Source: Blastococcus sp. CT_GayMR19
Lineage (GTDB): Bacteria > Actinomycetota > Actinomycetes > Mycobacteriales > Geodermatophilaceae
Reading direction: 5' to 3'
DNA: 64,000 bases
NCBI RefSeq assembly: GCF_004570385.1
Contig: NZ_SPQL01000007.1
Span: 62,001 to 126,000, forward strand
The translations under genes and the position numbers were made by a program. The notes beneath the pieces are model-generated. The model saw only the letters and a program-made list of their open reading frames with translations, was not told where the DNA came from and did not search any database. Shown here one piece after another: positions 57,123 to 64,000 of this stretch (positions are counted from its first letter, which is position 1; each line of letters opens with the position of its first letter).

Positions 57123-58244
57123 TCACTCGATCGTCTCGGCGCCCGCGAGCAGCTCGTCGTACTTCGCGCTCCACTCGTCGCCCTGCTCGAGCAGCCGCTC
57201 GCTGTCGACCGCGACGAGCTCGGCGCCACCCAGCGCGTCACCCTCGGCGATGGCCGGGGTCAGCTCCAGGTCGGCGATGACCTGCTGGCCCTCCTCGAGC
57301 AGCCAGTCCATGAACAGCATCGCCGTGGCGGGGTTCTCCGCGTTCTTCATGCAGCTGCCGCCGTTGGGGCGGGCGATGACCGGGCTGACGTAGGGCTGGG
57401 TCTCCACGGGAGCTCCGGCCGCCTTCGCCGCCTCGACGATGTAGCTGTAGTTCGACGCCGCGACGCCGAACTGACCGGCGCTCATGAGCTCGGCCATCAC
57501 CGTGTGGCCCTTGACCACCACGGCGCCGTCGACCATGTCGGCGAAGAGCTGGTCGATCTCCTCCTGGCTCTTGCCCTCCGAGAGCCACAGGTCGGTCAGC
57601 CCGAGGTACCAGTCGTAGTCACCGAGCTCGAGGGCCAGCTGGCCGTCGTACTTCGGGTCGGCGAGGTCCTCCCACGAGGTCGGGACCATGTCGCCGCTGA
57701 TGATGTTGGTGTTCCAGCTCGGGGCGAAGAGGTTGAACCGGGTCGAGGTCCAGGCCTCGGACTGGCCGGCCTCGGGCACCTGGTCGATCAGCTCCTGCGC
57801 CACGCACTGGGCCATGACGCCCTCCTTCTGGAGCGCGCCAAGCTCGCTGCCGTTCGTCTCGACGACGTCGTTGCCCGGGAAGCCCGCGTCCTGCTCCTGC
57901 AGGATGCGCTGCAGGACGGTCTCCGAACCCGCGCGGTAGACGTTGACGTCGATGTCGAAGGTGTCGGTGAACGCCTCGGACACGGAGTCGAGGATGTCGG
58001 CGTTCATCGAGGTGTAGAGGTTGAGGCCGTTCTCCTCCGCGGCGAGCTCGACCAGGCGGTCGCGCCGCTCCTGGCCGGAGAGGCCGCCGATCTCCTCGTA
58101 GAGCTCCTCGGCCTTGGTGGGGCCGCTGTCGGCGTTGTCGCCGCTGTCGGCCGACGGCGAGGTCGGGCTGCCGCCACACGCGGCGAGGACGAGGACGGTG
58201 CCGGCCGCGAGGGCAGCGCGGGCGACGGTGCGGGACTTCCGCAT
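57123..58244 (-). CDS. ABC transporter substrate-binding lipoprotein 1
   Basis: A 373-residue lipoprotein (lipobox LVLAACGG, Cys23) with the periplasmic-binding fold of iron(III)/polyamine family. Blocks: LNLYTSMNADILDSVSEAF, DVNVYRAGSETVLQRILQEQ, TSTRFNLFAPSWNTNIISGD and PVIARPNGGSCMKNAENPAT. AGGAG lies nine bases before ATG 58244. It is paralogous to the next gene upstream (58298-59440). Two Tyr in the SYIVEAAK region could reflect iron binding, but the iron-type Tyr pair is not clear, so an organic ligand is equally possible. Confidence 0.9.
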   Translation of the reverse strand: MRKSRTVARAALAAGTVLVLAACGGSPTSPSADSGDNADSGPTKAEELYEEIGGLSGQERRDRLVELAAEENGLNLYTSMNADILDSVSEAFTDTFDIDVNVYRAGSETVLQRILQEQDAGFPGNDVVETNGSELGALQKEGVMAQCVAQELIDQVPEAGQSEAWTSTRFNLFAPSWNTNIISGDMVPTSWEDLADPKYDGQLALELGDYDWYLGLTDLWLSEGKSQEEIDQLFADMVDGAVVVKGHTVMAELMSAGQFGVAASNYSYIVEAAKAAGAPVETQPYVSPVIARPNGGSCMKNAENPATAMLFMDWLLEEGQQVIADLELTPAIAEGDALGGAELVAVDSERLLEQGDEWSAKYDELLAGAETIE

Positions 58245-58297
58245 GGGGTGGGTCTCCTTCTGGTTGTCAGAACTGATGCGGGCCGTACGGCGCCGGC

Positions 58298-59440
58298 TCA
58301 ATCGATGGCCTGGCCGTTGGCGAGGAGGTCCTCGTAGGCCTTGTTCCAGGTGTCGGGGTCCTCGAGCAGCTTCTCCTCGGGGACGGCGAAGGTCTCGAAC
58401 GCGCTGAGCGGGTTGTCGGTGCCTTCGACCGAGCCGATCCGGAAGGCCTCCTTGAACACGTCCTGGCCACCGGTCAGCTCGAAGTCGACGAAGAGCATCG
58501 CGGCGCACGGGTTCGTGGCGGTCTTGACCAGCCCGATGCCGTTGGGCCGGGAGATGATCGGCTGCACGGGCTCACCGCTGGCGGGCCGCCACGCGACGGG
58601 GGCACCCTCGGCGGCGGCCTTGTCGACCGTGTGGCTGTAGAGGGAGACGCCGACGTCGAACTGGCCGGCGGAGAGCAGCTCGCCCTGGACGGTGTGACCC
58701 TTGACGACCTGGGAGTTCGAGGCCAGGCGGGTCATCAGGTCGGTGTACTCGTCCTCGCTCATCCCCTGCTCGTCGACGTAGTAGTCGTGCAGTGCGGTGA
58801 ACCAGTCGACGTCGCCGACCTCCATCGAGATCCGGCCCTTCCACTCGGGACCGGCCAGCTGCTCCAGCGAGGTCGGCTCCTCGCCGGGCTTCACGTTGTC
58901 GGTGTTCCACCCGACGACGAAGGCGTTGAACCGCGTGGCGGTCCAGCCCTCGGACTGCCGGCCCTGCTCCAGGACGGAGTCGCGCAGCTCGCTCTCGTAC
59001 GGGTGGAGCAGGCCCTCCTGGTCGGCGACGCCGAGCTCGAGCGCGTTCGTCTCGAAGACGTCCGCCCCGTAGTAGCCCGCCTCGTCCTCCTGCAGGAGGC
59101 GCTGGAGGACCGACTCGGAGCCGGCACGGTAGTTGTTGACCTCGATGTCGTACTCATCGCTGAACACGTCGATCAGGTCTTCCATGTCCGTGTTGGACGT
59201 GTAGACGTTGAGCTGGCCCTCCTCCTCGGCGCAGGCCACGAGCTCGTCGGTGCGCTCCTGGCCGCTCATGCCGTTGAACTTGGCGTAGGTCTCCGCCGCC
59301 GCGACGGCGAGGTCCGAGTCCTCCCGGCCGCTGCCGCTGTCCCCGCTGCTCGGGGAGGCGGTCGGCGCCCCCCCGCACGCGGCGAGCATGAGGGTGGCCG
59401 CGACCGCAGCGGCGGTCCGAGTGGCGACGAGAGAACGCAT
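58298..59440 (-). CDS. ABC transporter substrate-binding lipoprotein 2
   Basis: A 380-residue lipoprotein (LMLAACGG, Cys22), paralogue of the protein at 57123: GQLNVYTSNTDMEDLIDVFS, EVNNYRAGSESVLQRLLQED, TATRFNAFVVGWNTDNV and PIISRPNGIGLVKTATNPCA align in order. AGGAG lies seven bases before ATG 59440, favouring it over an in-frame upstream ATG. It is the first gene of the seven-gene operon. Two closely related binding proteins feeding one permease suggest two ligands or different affinities. Confidence 0.9.
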   Translation of the reverse strand: MRSLVATRTAAAVAATLMLAACGGAPTASPSSGDSGSGREDSDLAVAAAETYAKFNGMSGQERTDELVACAEEEGQLNVYTSNTDMEDLIDVFSDEYDIEVNNYRAGSESVLQRLLQEDEAGYYGADVFETNALELGVADQEGLLHPYESELRDSVLEQGRQSEGWTATRFNAFVVGWNTDNVKPGEEPTSLEQLAGPEWKGRISMEVGDVDWFTALHDYYVDEQGMSEDEYTDLMTRLASNSQVVKGHTVQGELLSAGQFDVGVSLYSHTVDKAAAEGAPVAWRPASGEPVQPIISRPNGIGLVKTATNPCAAMLFVDFELTGGQDVFKEAFRIGSVEGTDNPLSAFETFAVPEEKLLEDPDTWNKAYEDLLANGQAID

Positions 59441-59516
59441 CGATGGTCTCCTGCGGGGAAAGGACGGCCAGGGCCGGGAACGGCTGTGCACCGTGGTGAT
59501 GCAGCTTACAGCTCGT

Positions 59517-59537
59517 TTGGTGTGATGGTCCTACCAT
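59517..59537. promoter_or_regulatory. GntR/FadR-type operator, site 9
   Basis: TTGGTGTG followed by ATGGTCCTACCAT; exact core TGGTCCTACCA at 59526-59536 with the same half-site spacing as sites 7 and 8. It lies 77 bases upstream of the ABC operon. Confidence 0.7.
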
Positions 59538-59729
59538 TCACCCGCTGATCGACACAAGACCGTCAACAAGTCGATACCTCAGCGTGACCTGCGCCACGGG
59601 CGCTGCCCGGGACGCGGCGGGGCCGAGGGCCGGGCGTCGCCGCGTGGCGCGACCCGGCGTGGTTCGAGGTCCGGCGGGACGACGCCGGTTCGCGGGTCCC
59701 CTGGCGGTTCGGCGCGATCCGCCGGGCCG

Positions 59730-59742
59730 ATGGTCTTACCAT
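59730..59742. promoter_or_regulatory. GntR/FadR-type operator, site 10
   Basis: ATGGTCTTACCAT, a perfect 13-base palindrome (apart from the centre), flanked by GCCG and CGGC. It faces the leader peptide and MFS gene to the right. Confidence 0.7.
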
Positions 59743-59769
59743 TCGGCGACACGGGAGGAAGCCACCAGC

Positions 59770-59823
59770 ATGAGCAGCACGTGCCCCACCCTCCCCGAGC
59801 ACCGCCCGTCGACTGCGGCATGA
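59770..59823 (+). CDS. Possible 17-residue leader peptide coupled to the MFS gene
   Basis: ATG 59770 opens a 17-codon frame (MSSTCPTLPEHRPSTAA) whose TGA overlaps the MFS start as ATGA. GGGAGG is found 12 bases before it, while the MFS ATG itself has no ribosome site, so translation of the short frame probably delivers ribosomes to the MFS gene. It may have no function beyond coupling. Confidence 0.4.
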   Translation: MSSTCPTLPEHRPSTAA

Positions 59824-61124
59824 GGCGCGCTCGAGCGGCGGTCCGCCACGCCCGCGACCGGACGTTCCGGTCCCTCCGGGAACCGAACTACCGGCGCTAC
59901 TTCACCGGTCAGGCGGTGTCGGTCGCCGGCACGTGGATGCAGCGCGTCGCCCAGGACTGGCTGGTGCTCACGCTGACCGGCAGCGGAGTGGCGCTCGGCA
60001 TCGCCACGGCGCTCCAGTTCGGCCCCCTGCTGGTGCTCGGGCTGTGGGCCGGGGCCGTCGTCGACCGCCTGAACCGCCGCCGTCTGATCATCGTGACCCA
60101 GACGATCCAGGCGGTGCTGGCGGCGACACTGGCGGTGCTGACCCTCACCGGCACGGTCGAGCTGTGGATGGTCTACGCGCTGGCGCTGGCACTCGGGATC
60201 GTCAACGCCTTCGACACCCCCGCCCGCCAGGCGTTCGTGGGCGAGATGGTGGAGCCGGAGAACTACGTCAACGCCCAGGCCCTGAGCTCGACGATCCACA
60301 ACGCCGGGCGACTGGTCGGCCCCGCGATCGCCGGCATCCTGATCGCGACGACGGACGTCGGGGTGGCGTTCGCGGTGAACGCGTTGTCCTTCGTCGGCGT
60401 CCTCATCGGCCTGCTGCGGATCGACGCGGCCAGCCTCCGGCCGGTCACGGTGCCCGAATCCGGCAAGGGCGCCGCCCGCGCCGGCCTGCGCTACGTCCTC
60501 GCCAAGCCCGAGCTCCGGGCGGCGCTGCTGCTGATCGGCGTCATCGCGCTCTTCGGGCAGAACTTCCGGGTGGTCCTGCCGCTGCTGGCCCAGGACACGT
60601 TCCGGAGCGGCGCGGAGGTCTACGGGTACCTGACCGCGGCGCTCGGGCTCGGGGCGGTGGTGGGCGCACTGTTCAGCGCCTCCCGCGAGACGGCCACGTC
60701 CTGGGGGCTGCTGCTGTCCTGCATGGCCTTCGGCGCGATCAACCTGGTGGCCGCGGCCGCGCCGAGCCTCACCGCCGCCTACCTGGCGATGGCCGCGATC
60801 GGCTTCGCGAACATCATCGTCAACACGCTGGGCCGGACGGTCCTGCAGCTCGGCACCGACCCGAGCATGCACGGCCGGGTGCTCGCGCTGCACGGGCTGG
60901 TCTTCCTGGGCTCCACGCCGATCGGCGGGCCGTTGCTCGGCTGGATCTGCGAGACGTTCGGCGCCCGCGCGGGCCTCGTCGTCGCCGGGGGGACGGCGCT
61001 GGCCGCCGCCGTCGTCCTGCTGCCCCGCCTGCGGCGGCTGAGGCGGGCCCCTGCGCCCGAGCCCGAGCCCGAGCAGGCGAGCGAGTCGCCCCCTGCCGAT
61101 CCCGTTCCCCGGCCGGCGGCCTGA
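59820..61124 (+). CDS. MFS transporter (EntS/MFS_3-like)
   Basis: A 434-residue MFS protein with about 12 helices and a Pro/Glu-rich hydrophilic C-terminus (APEPEPEQASESPPADP). NYRRYFTGQAVSVAGTWMQR (near 28-47), the loop VVDRLNRRRLIIVTQ and FDTPARQAFVGEMV are hallmark MFS_3/enterobactin-exporter segments. ATG 59820 has no ribosome site of its own; it overlaps the short upstream frame (ATGA). Related to the MFS at 52723 on the other side of the operator region. Confidence 0.9.
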   Translation: MRRARAAVRHARDRTFRSLREPNYRRYFTGQAVSVAGTWMQRVAQDWLVLTLTGSGVALGIATALQFGPLLVLGLWAGAVVDRLNRRRLIIVTQTIQAVLAATLAVLTLTGTVELWMVYALALALGIVNAFDTPARQAFVGEMVEPENYVNAQALSSTIHNAGRLVGPAIAGILIATTDVGVAFAVNALSFVGVLIGLLRIDAASLRPVTVPESGKGAARAGLRYVLAKPELRAALLLIGVIALFGQNFRVVLPLLAQDTFRSGAEVYGYLTAALGLGAVVGALFSASRETATSWGLLLSCMAFGAINLVAAAAPSLTAAYLAMAAIGFANIIVNTLGRTVLQLGTDPSMHGRVLALHGLVFLGSTPIGGPLLGWICETFGARAGLVVAGGTALAAAVVLLPRLRRLRRAPAPEPEPEQASESPPADPVPRPAA

Positions 61125-61428
61125 CGGCTCTCGGAGGGCCGGAGCGCCGGTGGAACGGCGCCTCCCACCCTGTGACTAATGGTATGACAATTGTCCCACC
61201 GGGCTGTTACGGTACGGCTGTCCACCCGCCCCGGAAACGGGAGTGTGTGAGCAGCCGCTCCGTCCTCGGACCGGCCTGCACCGCACCGCCCCTCGTCGCC
61301 CCGGCGGCGGCCGCACGATCGGCCTGCCCGGCCTGCTGACCGGGCTCGCCGCAGAGATCCACACGCTGACCGCCGGGGCACCCGGCGGCGCACTGCCGGC
61401 CGTCGGAGCCGGGGAACAGGAGTTCGCA
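61125..61428. other. Leader region of the second bicupin
   Basis: No supported gene: an open frame in phase with the bicupin begins at 61243, but its 62 extra residues have no counterpart in the paralogue at 38809. The gap contains a degenerate operator-like ATGGTATGACAAT (61179-61191) overlapping a perfect palindrome GACAATTGTC (61186-61195). Confidence 0.55.
61186..61195. promoter_or_regulatory. Palindrome GACAATTGTC, possible operator (site 11, weak)
   Basis: A ten-base perfect palindrome, AT-centred in GC-rich DNA, flanked by TGGT at 61180-61183 and CACC at 61196-61199. It partly resembles the regulon core but differs at three positions. Confidence 0.35.
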
Positions 61429-62454
61429 TTGGCTAAAAAGGGACGCGTCTTCGTCCGCGGACTGACCTCGGAGACCTACGGTCTCGGTCACTTCCGCAAG
61501 GCACAGCTGGCCGCCGAGCGCGTGCGTGACGACTCGGTCGTCGTGGACGACGCCAAGGTCGGGCACTCCGGCGACTCGGAAGCGTCGCGCACCTGGTGGC
61601 GCATCGGGCCCGGGGACGAGGACTTCCTCACCCAGACCCTGCAGGTCCACTTCGTGGAGCTGCCCCCGCAGAGCTCCAACCACGGCCACGGCCACCAGAA
61701 CGAGGCCGCGTTCTACATCCTCGAGGGCGCCGGCTACGAGATCCACGACGACATCCGGTACGACTGGAAGGCCGGCGACCTGGCCTTCGTGCACACCGAC
61801 TCGGTGCACCGGCACTTCAACCCCTACGACGAGAAGGCCGTCGCCCTCGTCATCAAGGCGAAGTGCACCTGGATGTTCATGGGCCTGATCCAGCAGGGCC
61901 GCAGCGGCCCGATCGAGCGCGAGGACGAGTTCGGCCCCCGCGAGGACTGGTCGGCCATCTGGACCGAGGGCGTCGTCGACCGCCAGAAGATCGTCACCCC
62001 CGAGGACGGCACCTGGGAGGTGACGCCGCTGGGCAACGTGCGGCAGATGGTCAACAAGGAGCTCACCCACCTCCGCCAGTTCGGCGTCGACATCTACGAG
62101 CTGAAGATCCCCGCGGGGAGCCGCTCGGGCAAGCACTGGAAGATGGCCGACGAGGTCGACTACGTGCTCGAGGGCGAGGGCTACTCGCTGCACTGGGAGG
62201 TGCAGGAGGAGATCGCGGAGAAGTACTACGCCCGCATCGCCAAGGAGCCCACGCGCCACGAGATCCGCAAGGGCGACACGCTCTACGTCCCGCAGAACAC
62301 TGTCGTCCAGCACTTCGCCGCGGACGGCTCGGAGCTGCGCCTGCTCGCGTCGCAGAACCGCATCTTCAAGCACCTCGGCTACGACAACGTGCACTACTTC
62401 GAGGACGCACCCGAGTACACGGCTGAGCTCAGCTCCGTCCCCGCTCAGGTCTGA
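61429..62454 (+). CDS. Bicupin protein, paralogue of 38809-39861
   Basis: A 341-residue double cupin. First barrel NHGHGHQNEAAFYILEGAGY and HTDSVHRHFNPYDE; second GSRSGKHWKMADEVDYVLEG and PQNTVVQHFAADGSE, almost identical in layout to the 38809 protein. TTG 61429 is chosen as start: AGGAG (61418-61422) is six bases upstream, and the following AKKGRVFVRGLTSETYGL aligns with the paralogue's N-terminus (GRVFVREMISQTYGL). The first barrel holds an intact metal set. It is followed 8 bases later by an MFS gene. Confidence 0.85.
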   Translation: MAKKGRVFVRGLTSETYGLGHFRKAQLAAERVRDDSVVVDDAKVGHSGDSEASRTWWRIGPGDEDFLTQTLQVHFVELPPQSSNHGHGHQNEAAFYILEGAGYEIHDDIRYDWKAGDLAFVHTDSVHRHFNPYDEKAVALVIKAKCTWMFMGLIQQGRSGPIEREDEFGPREDWSAIWTEGVVDRQKIVTPEDGTWEVTPLGNVRQMVNKELTHLRQFGVDIYELKIPAGSRSGKHWKMADEVDYVLEGEGYSLHWEVQEEIAEKYYARIAKEPTRHEIRKGDTLYVPQNTVVQHFAADGSELRLLASQNRIFKHLGYDNVHYFEDAPEYTAELSSVPAQV

Positions 62455-62462
62455 GTCCCCTG

Positions 62463-63629
62463 GTGGCGGCGTCGCGGGCGGGACGGAGGTTCGTCCCGTC
62501 CCGCGACGCCGCTGCATCGAACGCCGGTGCGGTGATCTTCTCCTTCGCACTCGGCATCGCCACCGTGGCGGTGCCCCTGCTCGCCCTGCGGGCCGGCTAC
62601 TCCGCAGCGGAGATCGGCGCCGTCACGGCGGTCTCGGCCGTGGCCCAGATGGCCACCCGGCTCAGCCTCGGTCCCGCCATGCGCCGCTGGCCGGACTGGA
62701 CCCTCATCACCGCCGCCGGTGTCCTGCTCACGGCCAGCAGCGGGCTCATGGCCCTGTCGGCGGCCGTCGTCCCCCTGGTCGTCGCCAACCTCCTGCAGGG
62801 GGCGGCACGGGCCTGCTTCTTCACCGGCACGCAGACACACGTGGTGCGCGGTCCGGGGCGGGCCGTCGGTGCGCTGGCGACGACGAACTTCGTGGGGAGC
62901 CTCGGCCTCCTCGCCGGCCCCGCGGTCGCCGGGCTGCTGTCCGAGCGGACGCCCGTCCTCGCGCTGGCCGTGGCCACCGGGGCCGCGGCCCTCGGCATCG
63001 TCCCGACCTTCCTGCTGGACCGCCTGCCTCCCTTCTCCCCGCCGGCCGACCGGCCCCGCGGCCAGATCTGGCGCCGGCCCGGGGTGAGCATCGGCTGCTG
63101 GGCGGGCGTGACCGCCGGATCCTGGCGCGGGCTGCTCAGCTCCTTCATCCCCGTCGCCCTGGATTCCGCCCGCCACTCCTCCTCGACCATCGGCATGCTG
63201 GTGACGATCGCCAACGGCGCCGCGCTCGCCGGAGCCGGCATCGTCGGCCGGGTACGCGAGCGCGGCACGCGCTGGGCCTACGTAGTCGGCACGCTCGCGG
63301 CGGGCATCGGCACGGCCCTCGCCGTCGCACTGGCGGACGACGTCCTGCTCGCCGCCCTCGTGCTGGCCCTCAGCGGTCTCGGCGCGGGCGCACTCCAGAC
63401 CGTCGGCCCGGCGATCGCCACGGACTCCGTGCACCCGGAGGAACGGGGCGAGGCGATCGCCGCAGCCGGTACGTTCCGCGCCGCCGCGCTGTTCGCCGCC
63501 CCGCTGGCCGTCTCCGGGCTCGTCGGGGCCATCGCGCTGGCACCGGCGATGGCCCTCGTCGGGGCGGCGATGACCGTGCCCGCCCTCGCGTTGCGCACGC
63601 GACGCCACGTCCCGGAGGCCGCGGTATGA
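62463..63629 (+). CDS. MFS transporter
   Basis: A 388-residue MFS protein with about 12 predicted helices (AGAVIFSFALGIATVAVPLL is the first). Motif A is weak (GPAMRRWPDWTLITAAG near 70). GTG 62463 lies eight bases after the bicupin stop, so they are co-transcribed; the stop overlaps the next gene (ATGA). It differs clearly in sequence from the two MFS_3 proteins. Probably moves the compound handled by the bicupin. Confidence 0.87.
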   Translation: MAASRAGRRFVPSRDAAASNAGAVIFSFALGIATVAVPLLALRAGYSAAEIGAVTAVSAVAQMATRLSLGPAMRRWPDWTLITAAGVLLTASSGLMALSAAVVPLVVANLLQGAARACFFTGTQTHVVRGPGRAVGALATTNFVGSLGLLAGPAVAGLLSERTPVLALAVATGAAALGIVPTFLLDRLPPFSPPADRPRGQIWRRPGVSIGCWAGVTAGSWRGLLSSFIPVALDSARHSSSTIGMLVTIANGAALAGAGIVGRVRERGTRWAYVVGTLAAGIGTALAVALADDVLLAALVLALSGLGAGALQTVGPAIATDSVHPEERGEAIAAAGTFRAAALFAAPLAVSGLVGAIALAPAMALVGAAMTVPALALRTRRHVPEAAV

Positions 63630-64000
63630 GGCCGTCGCTGCGCAGCACCTCGACCCGGACCTTCGCGGCCGTCCCCGCCGTCGTCCTGGCGGAACAGGCG
63701 ATGTCCCGGCGACCGCTCCGCCTCGCCTGGGCCCCGGTGATGGCCTGGGGCTACCTGCAGTACCGGCTCGCCGGCACGTACCGGATCACCCGCGCCGGTG
63801 GCCCTCCCGGCATGTCCCAGGGGCAGCCGGAGCGGCTGGTGACGACGGGGATCTACGCGCACACCCGCAACCCGATGTACATGGGACACCTGATCTTCCT
63901 GACCGGCCTGACCCTGGCGACCCGGTCGCCACTGTCCCTGGCCGTGACCGCGGGCCTGGTGCACTGGTTCGACGAGCGGGCCCGCACGGACCACCGACGG
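63626..64000 (+). CDS. Isoprenylcysteine methyltransferase/phospholipid methyltransferase-like membrane protein (3' end outside window)
   Basis: The first 125 codons of a membrane methyltransferase of the ICMT/PEMT superfamily. The SAM-binding signature VTTGIYAHTRNPMYMGHL is present near residues 72-89, between hydrophobic segments LAWAPVMAWGYLQ and LIFLTGLTLA. The frame is open to the window edge, so the C-terminus with the second SAM motif may continue outside (the visible HWFDERARTDHRR could be close to the end of the core). It overlaps the MFS stop by four bases. Confidence 0.75.
   Translation, partial: MRPSLRSTSTRTFAAVPAVVLAEQAMSRRPLRLAWAPVMAWGYLQYRLAGTYRITRAGGPPGMSQGQPERLVTTGIYAHTRNPMYMGHLIFLTGLTLATRSPLSLAVTAGLVHWFDERARTDHRR

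Larger units (their letters stand above)
59441..59769. other. Divergent control region with two operators
   Basis: No gene longer than a few codons. It separates the ABC operon (minus) from the MFS-bicupin genes (plus) and contains sites 9 and 10. TTGACG at 59559-59554 toward the ABC operon is a possible -35, but I cannot place a matching -10 with confidence. Confidence 0.55.

Noticed and set aside
55110-58337. A 1,075-codon open frame on the plus strand opposite the ABC transporter
   Set aside because: Antisense to the permease, binding protein and ATPase ends, with low-complexity His/Arg/Asp composition typical of shadows.
14243-62454. Calling the bicupins gentisate 1,2-dioxygenases
   Set aside because: The fold fits, but I see no specific gentisate dioxygenase signature and no downstream maleylpyruvate genes, so only the fold is reported.
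11061-64000. Recent genomic island integrated at the tRNA-Ser
   Set aside because: The accessory genes lie on the 5' side of the tRNA, not its 3' side, and there is no integrase or matching repeat at the right end; only the small 9956-11061 segment has the right geometry.
1-64000. CRISPR arrays, insertion sequences, rRNA, riboswitches
   Set aside because: No regularly spaced repeats, transposase motifs, rRNA sequence or recognisable riboswitch core were seen on reading both strands.

Overview
The window is GC-rich throughout, with strong GGAGG-type ribosome binding sites, many GTG (and one TTG) starts, long chains of 4-base ATGA/GTGA gene overlaps, a menaquinone gene (menB) and a Cdc48-like AAA ATPase of the kind found in actinobacteria. 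All of this points to an actinomycete chromosome; a Geodermatophilaceae-like soil organism is my guess, with low confidence. No integrase, transposase, CRISPR array or phage gene is visible.

Bases 1-14,100 are ordinary chromosome. They hold menB (cut by the window edge), a membrane-anchored Gly/Thr-rich protein, a Nudix hydrolase, a MaoC hydratase, a LOG-family phosphoribohydrolase, an alpha/beta hydrolase, a geranylgeranyl-reductase-family flavoprotein, a DUF2510/SHOCT protein, a zinc alcohol dehydrogenase, two methyltransferases, a tandem hotdog protein, a tRNA-Ser(UGA) with a decayed partial copy 1.1 kb beyond its 3' end, and a secreted subtilisin-like protease.

From about 14.1 kb to the right end lies one large accessory catabolic region. 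It contains seven cupin proteins; a tripartite tricarboxylate-type transporter (TctA, TctB and two TctC, one frameshifted); a second importer of the iron/polyamine ABC class with two paralogous binding proteins; four MFS transporters; a CaiB-type CoA transferase leading a split biotin-dependent carboxylase; SDR, aldehyde and hydroxyacid dehydrogenases; a HyuA/HyuB pair; a nitrile hydratase with its beta subunit split in two; an amidohydrolase-like protein; two ThDP-dependent enzymes; and two isochorismatase-fold proteins, one lacking its nucleophile. Three unrelated ATP-driven protein remodellers or reactivases (EutA-like, Cdc48-like and TRIP13/Pch2-like) each sit beside cupin genes.

The region is tied together by a repeated operator with core TGGT-N3-ACCA, seen as exact or near copies before almost every transcription unit (about 14,155; 21,978; 23,341; 30,891; 38,769; 44,542; 44,696; 59,526; 59,731; a variant at 43,167). 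Where a promoter can be read, the operator begins in its -10 element. This is the binding-site style of FadR/PdhR/LldR-type GntR repressors, but no such regulator is encoded in the window. My reading is that these operons form one regulon for import and breakdown of a nitrogen-containing (nitrile/amide or cyclic imide), carboxylated compound; the substrate cannot be named from sequence.
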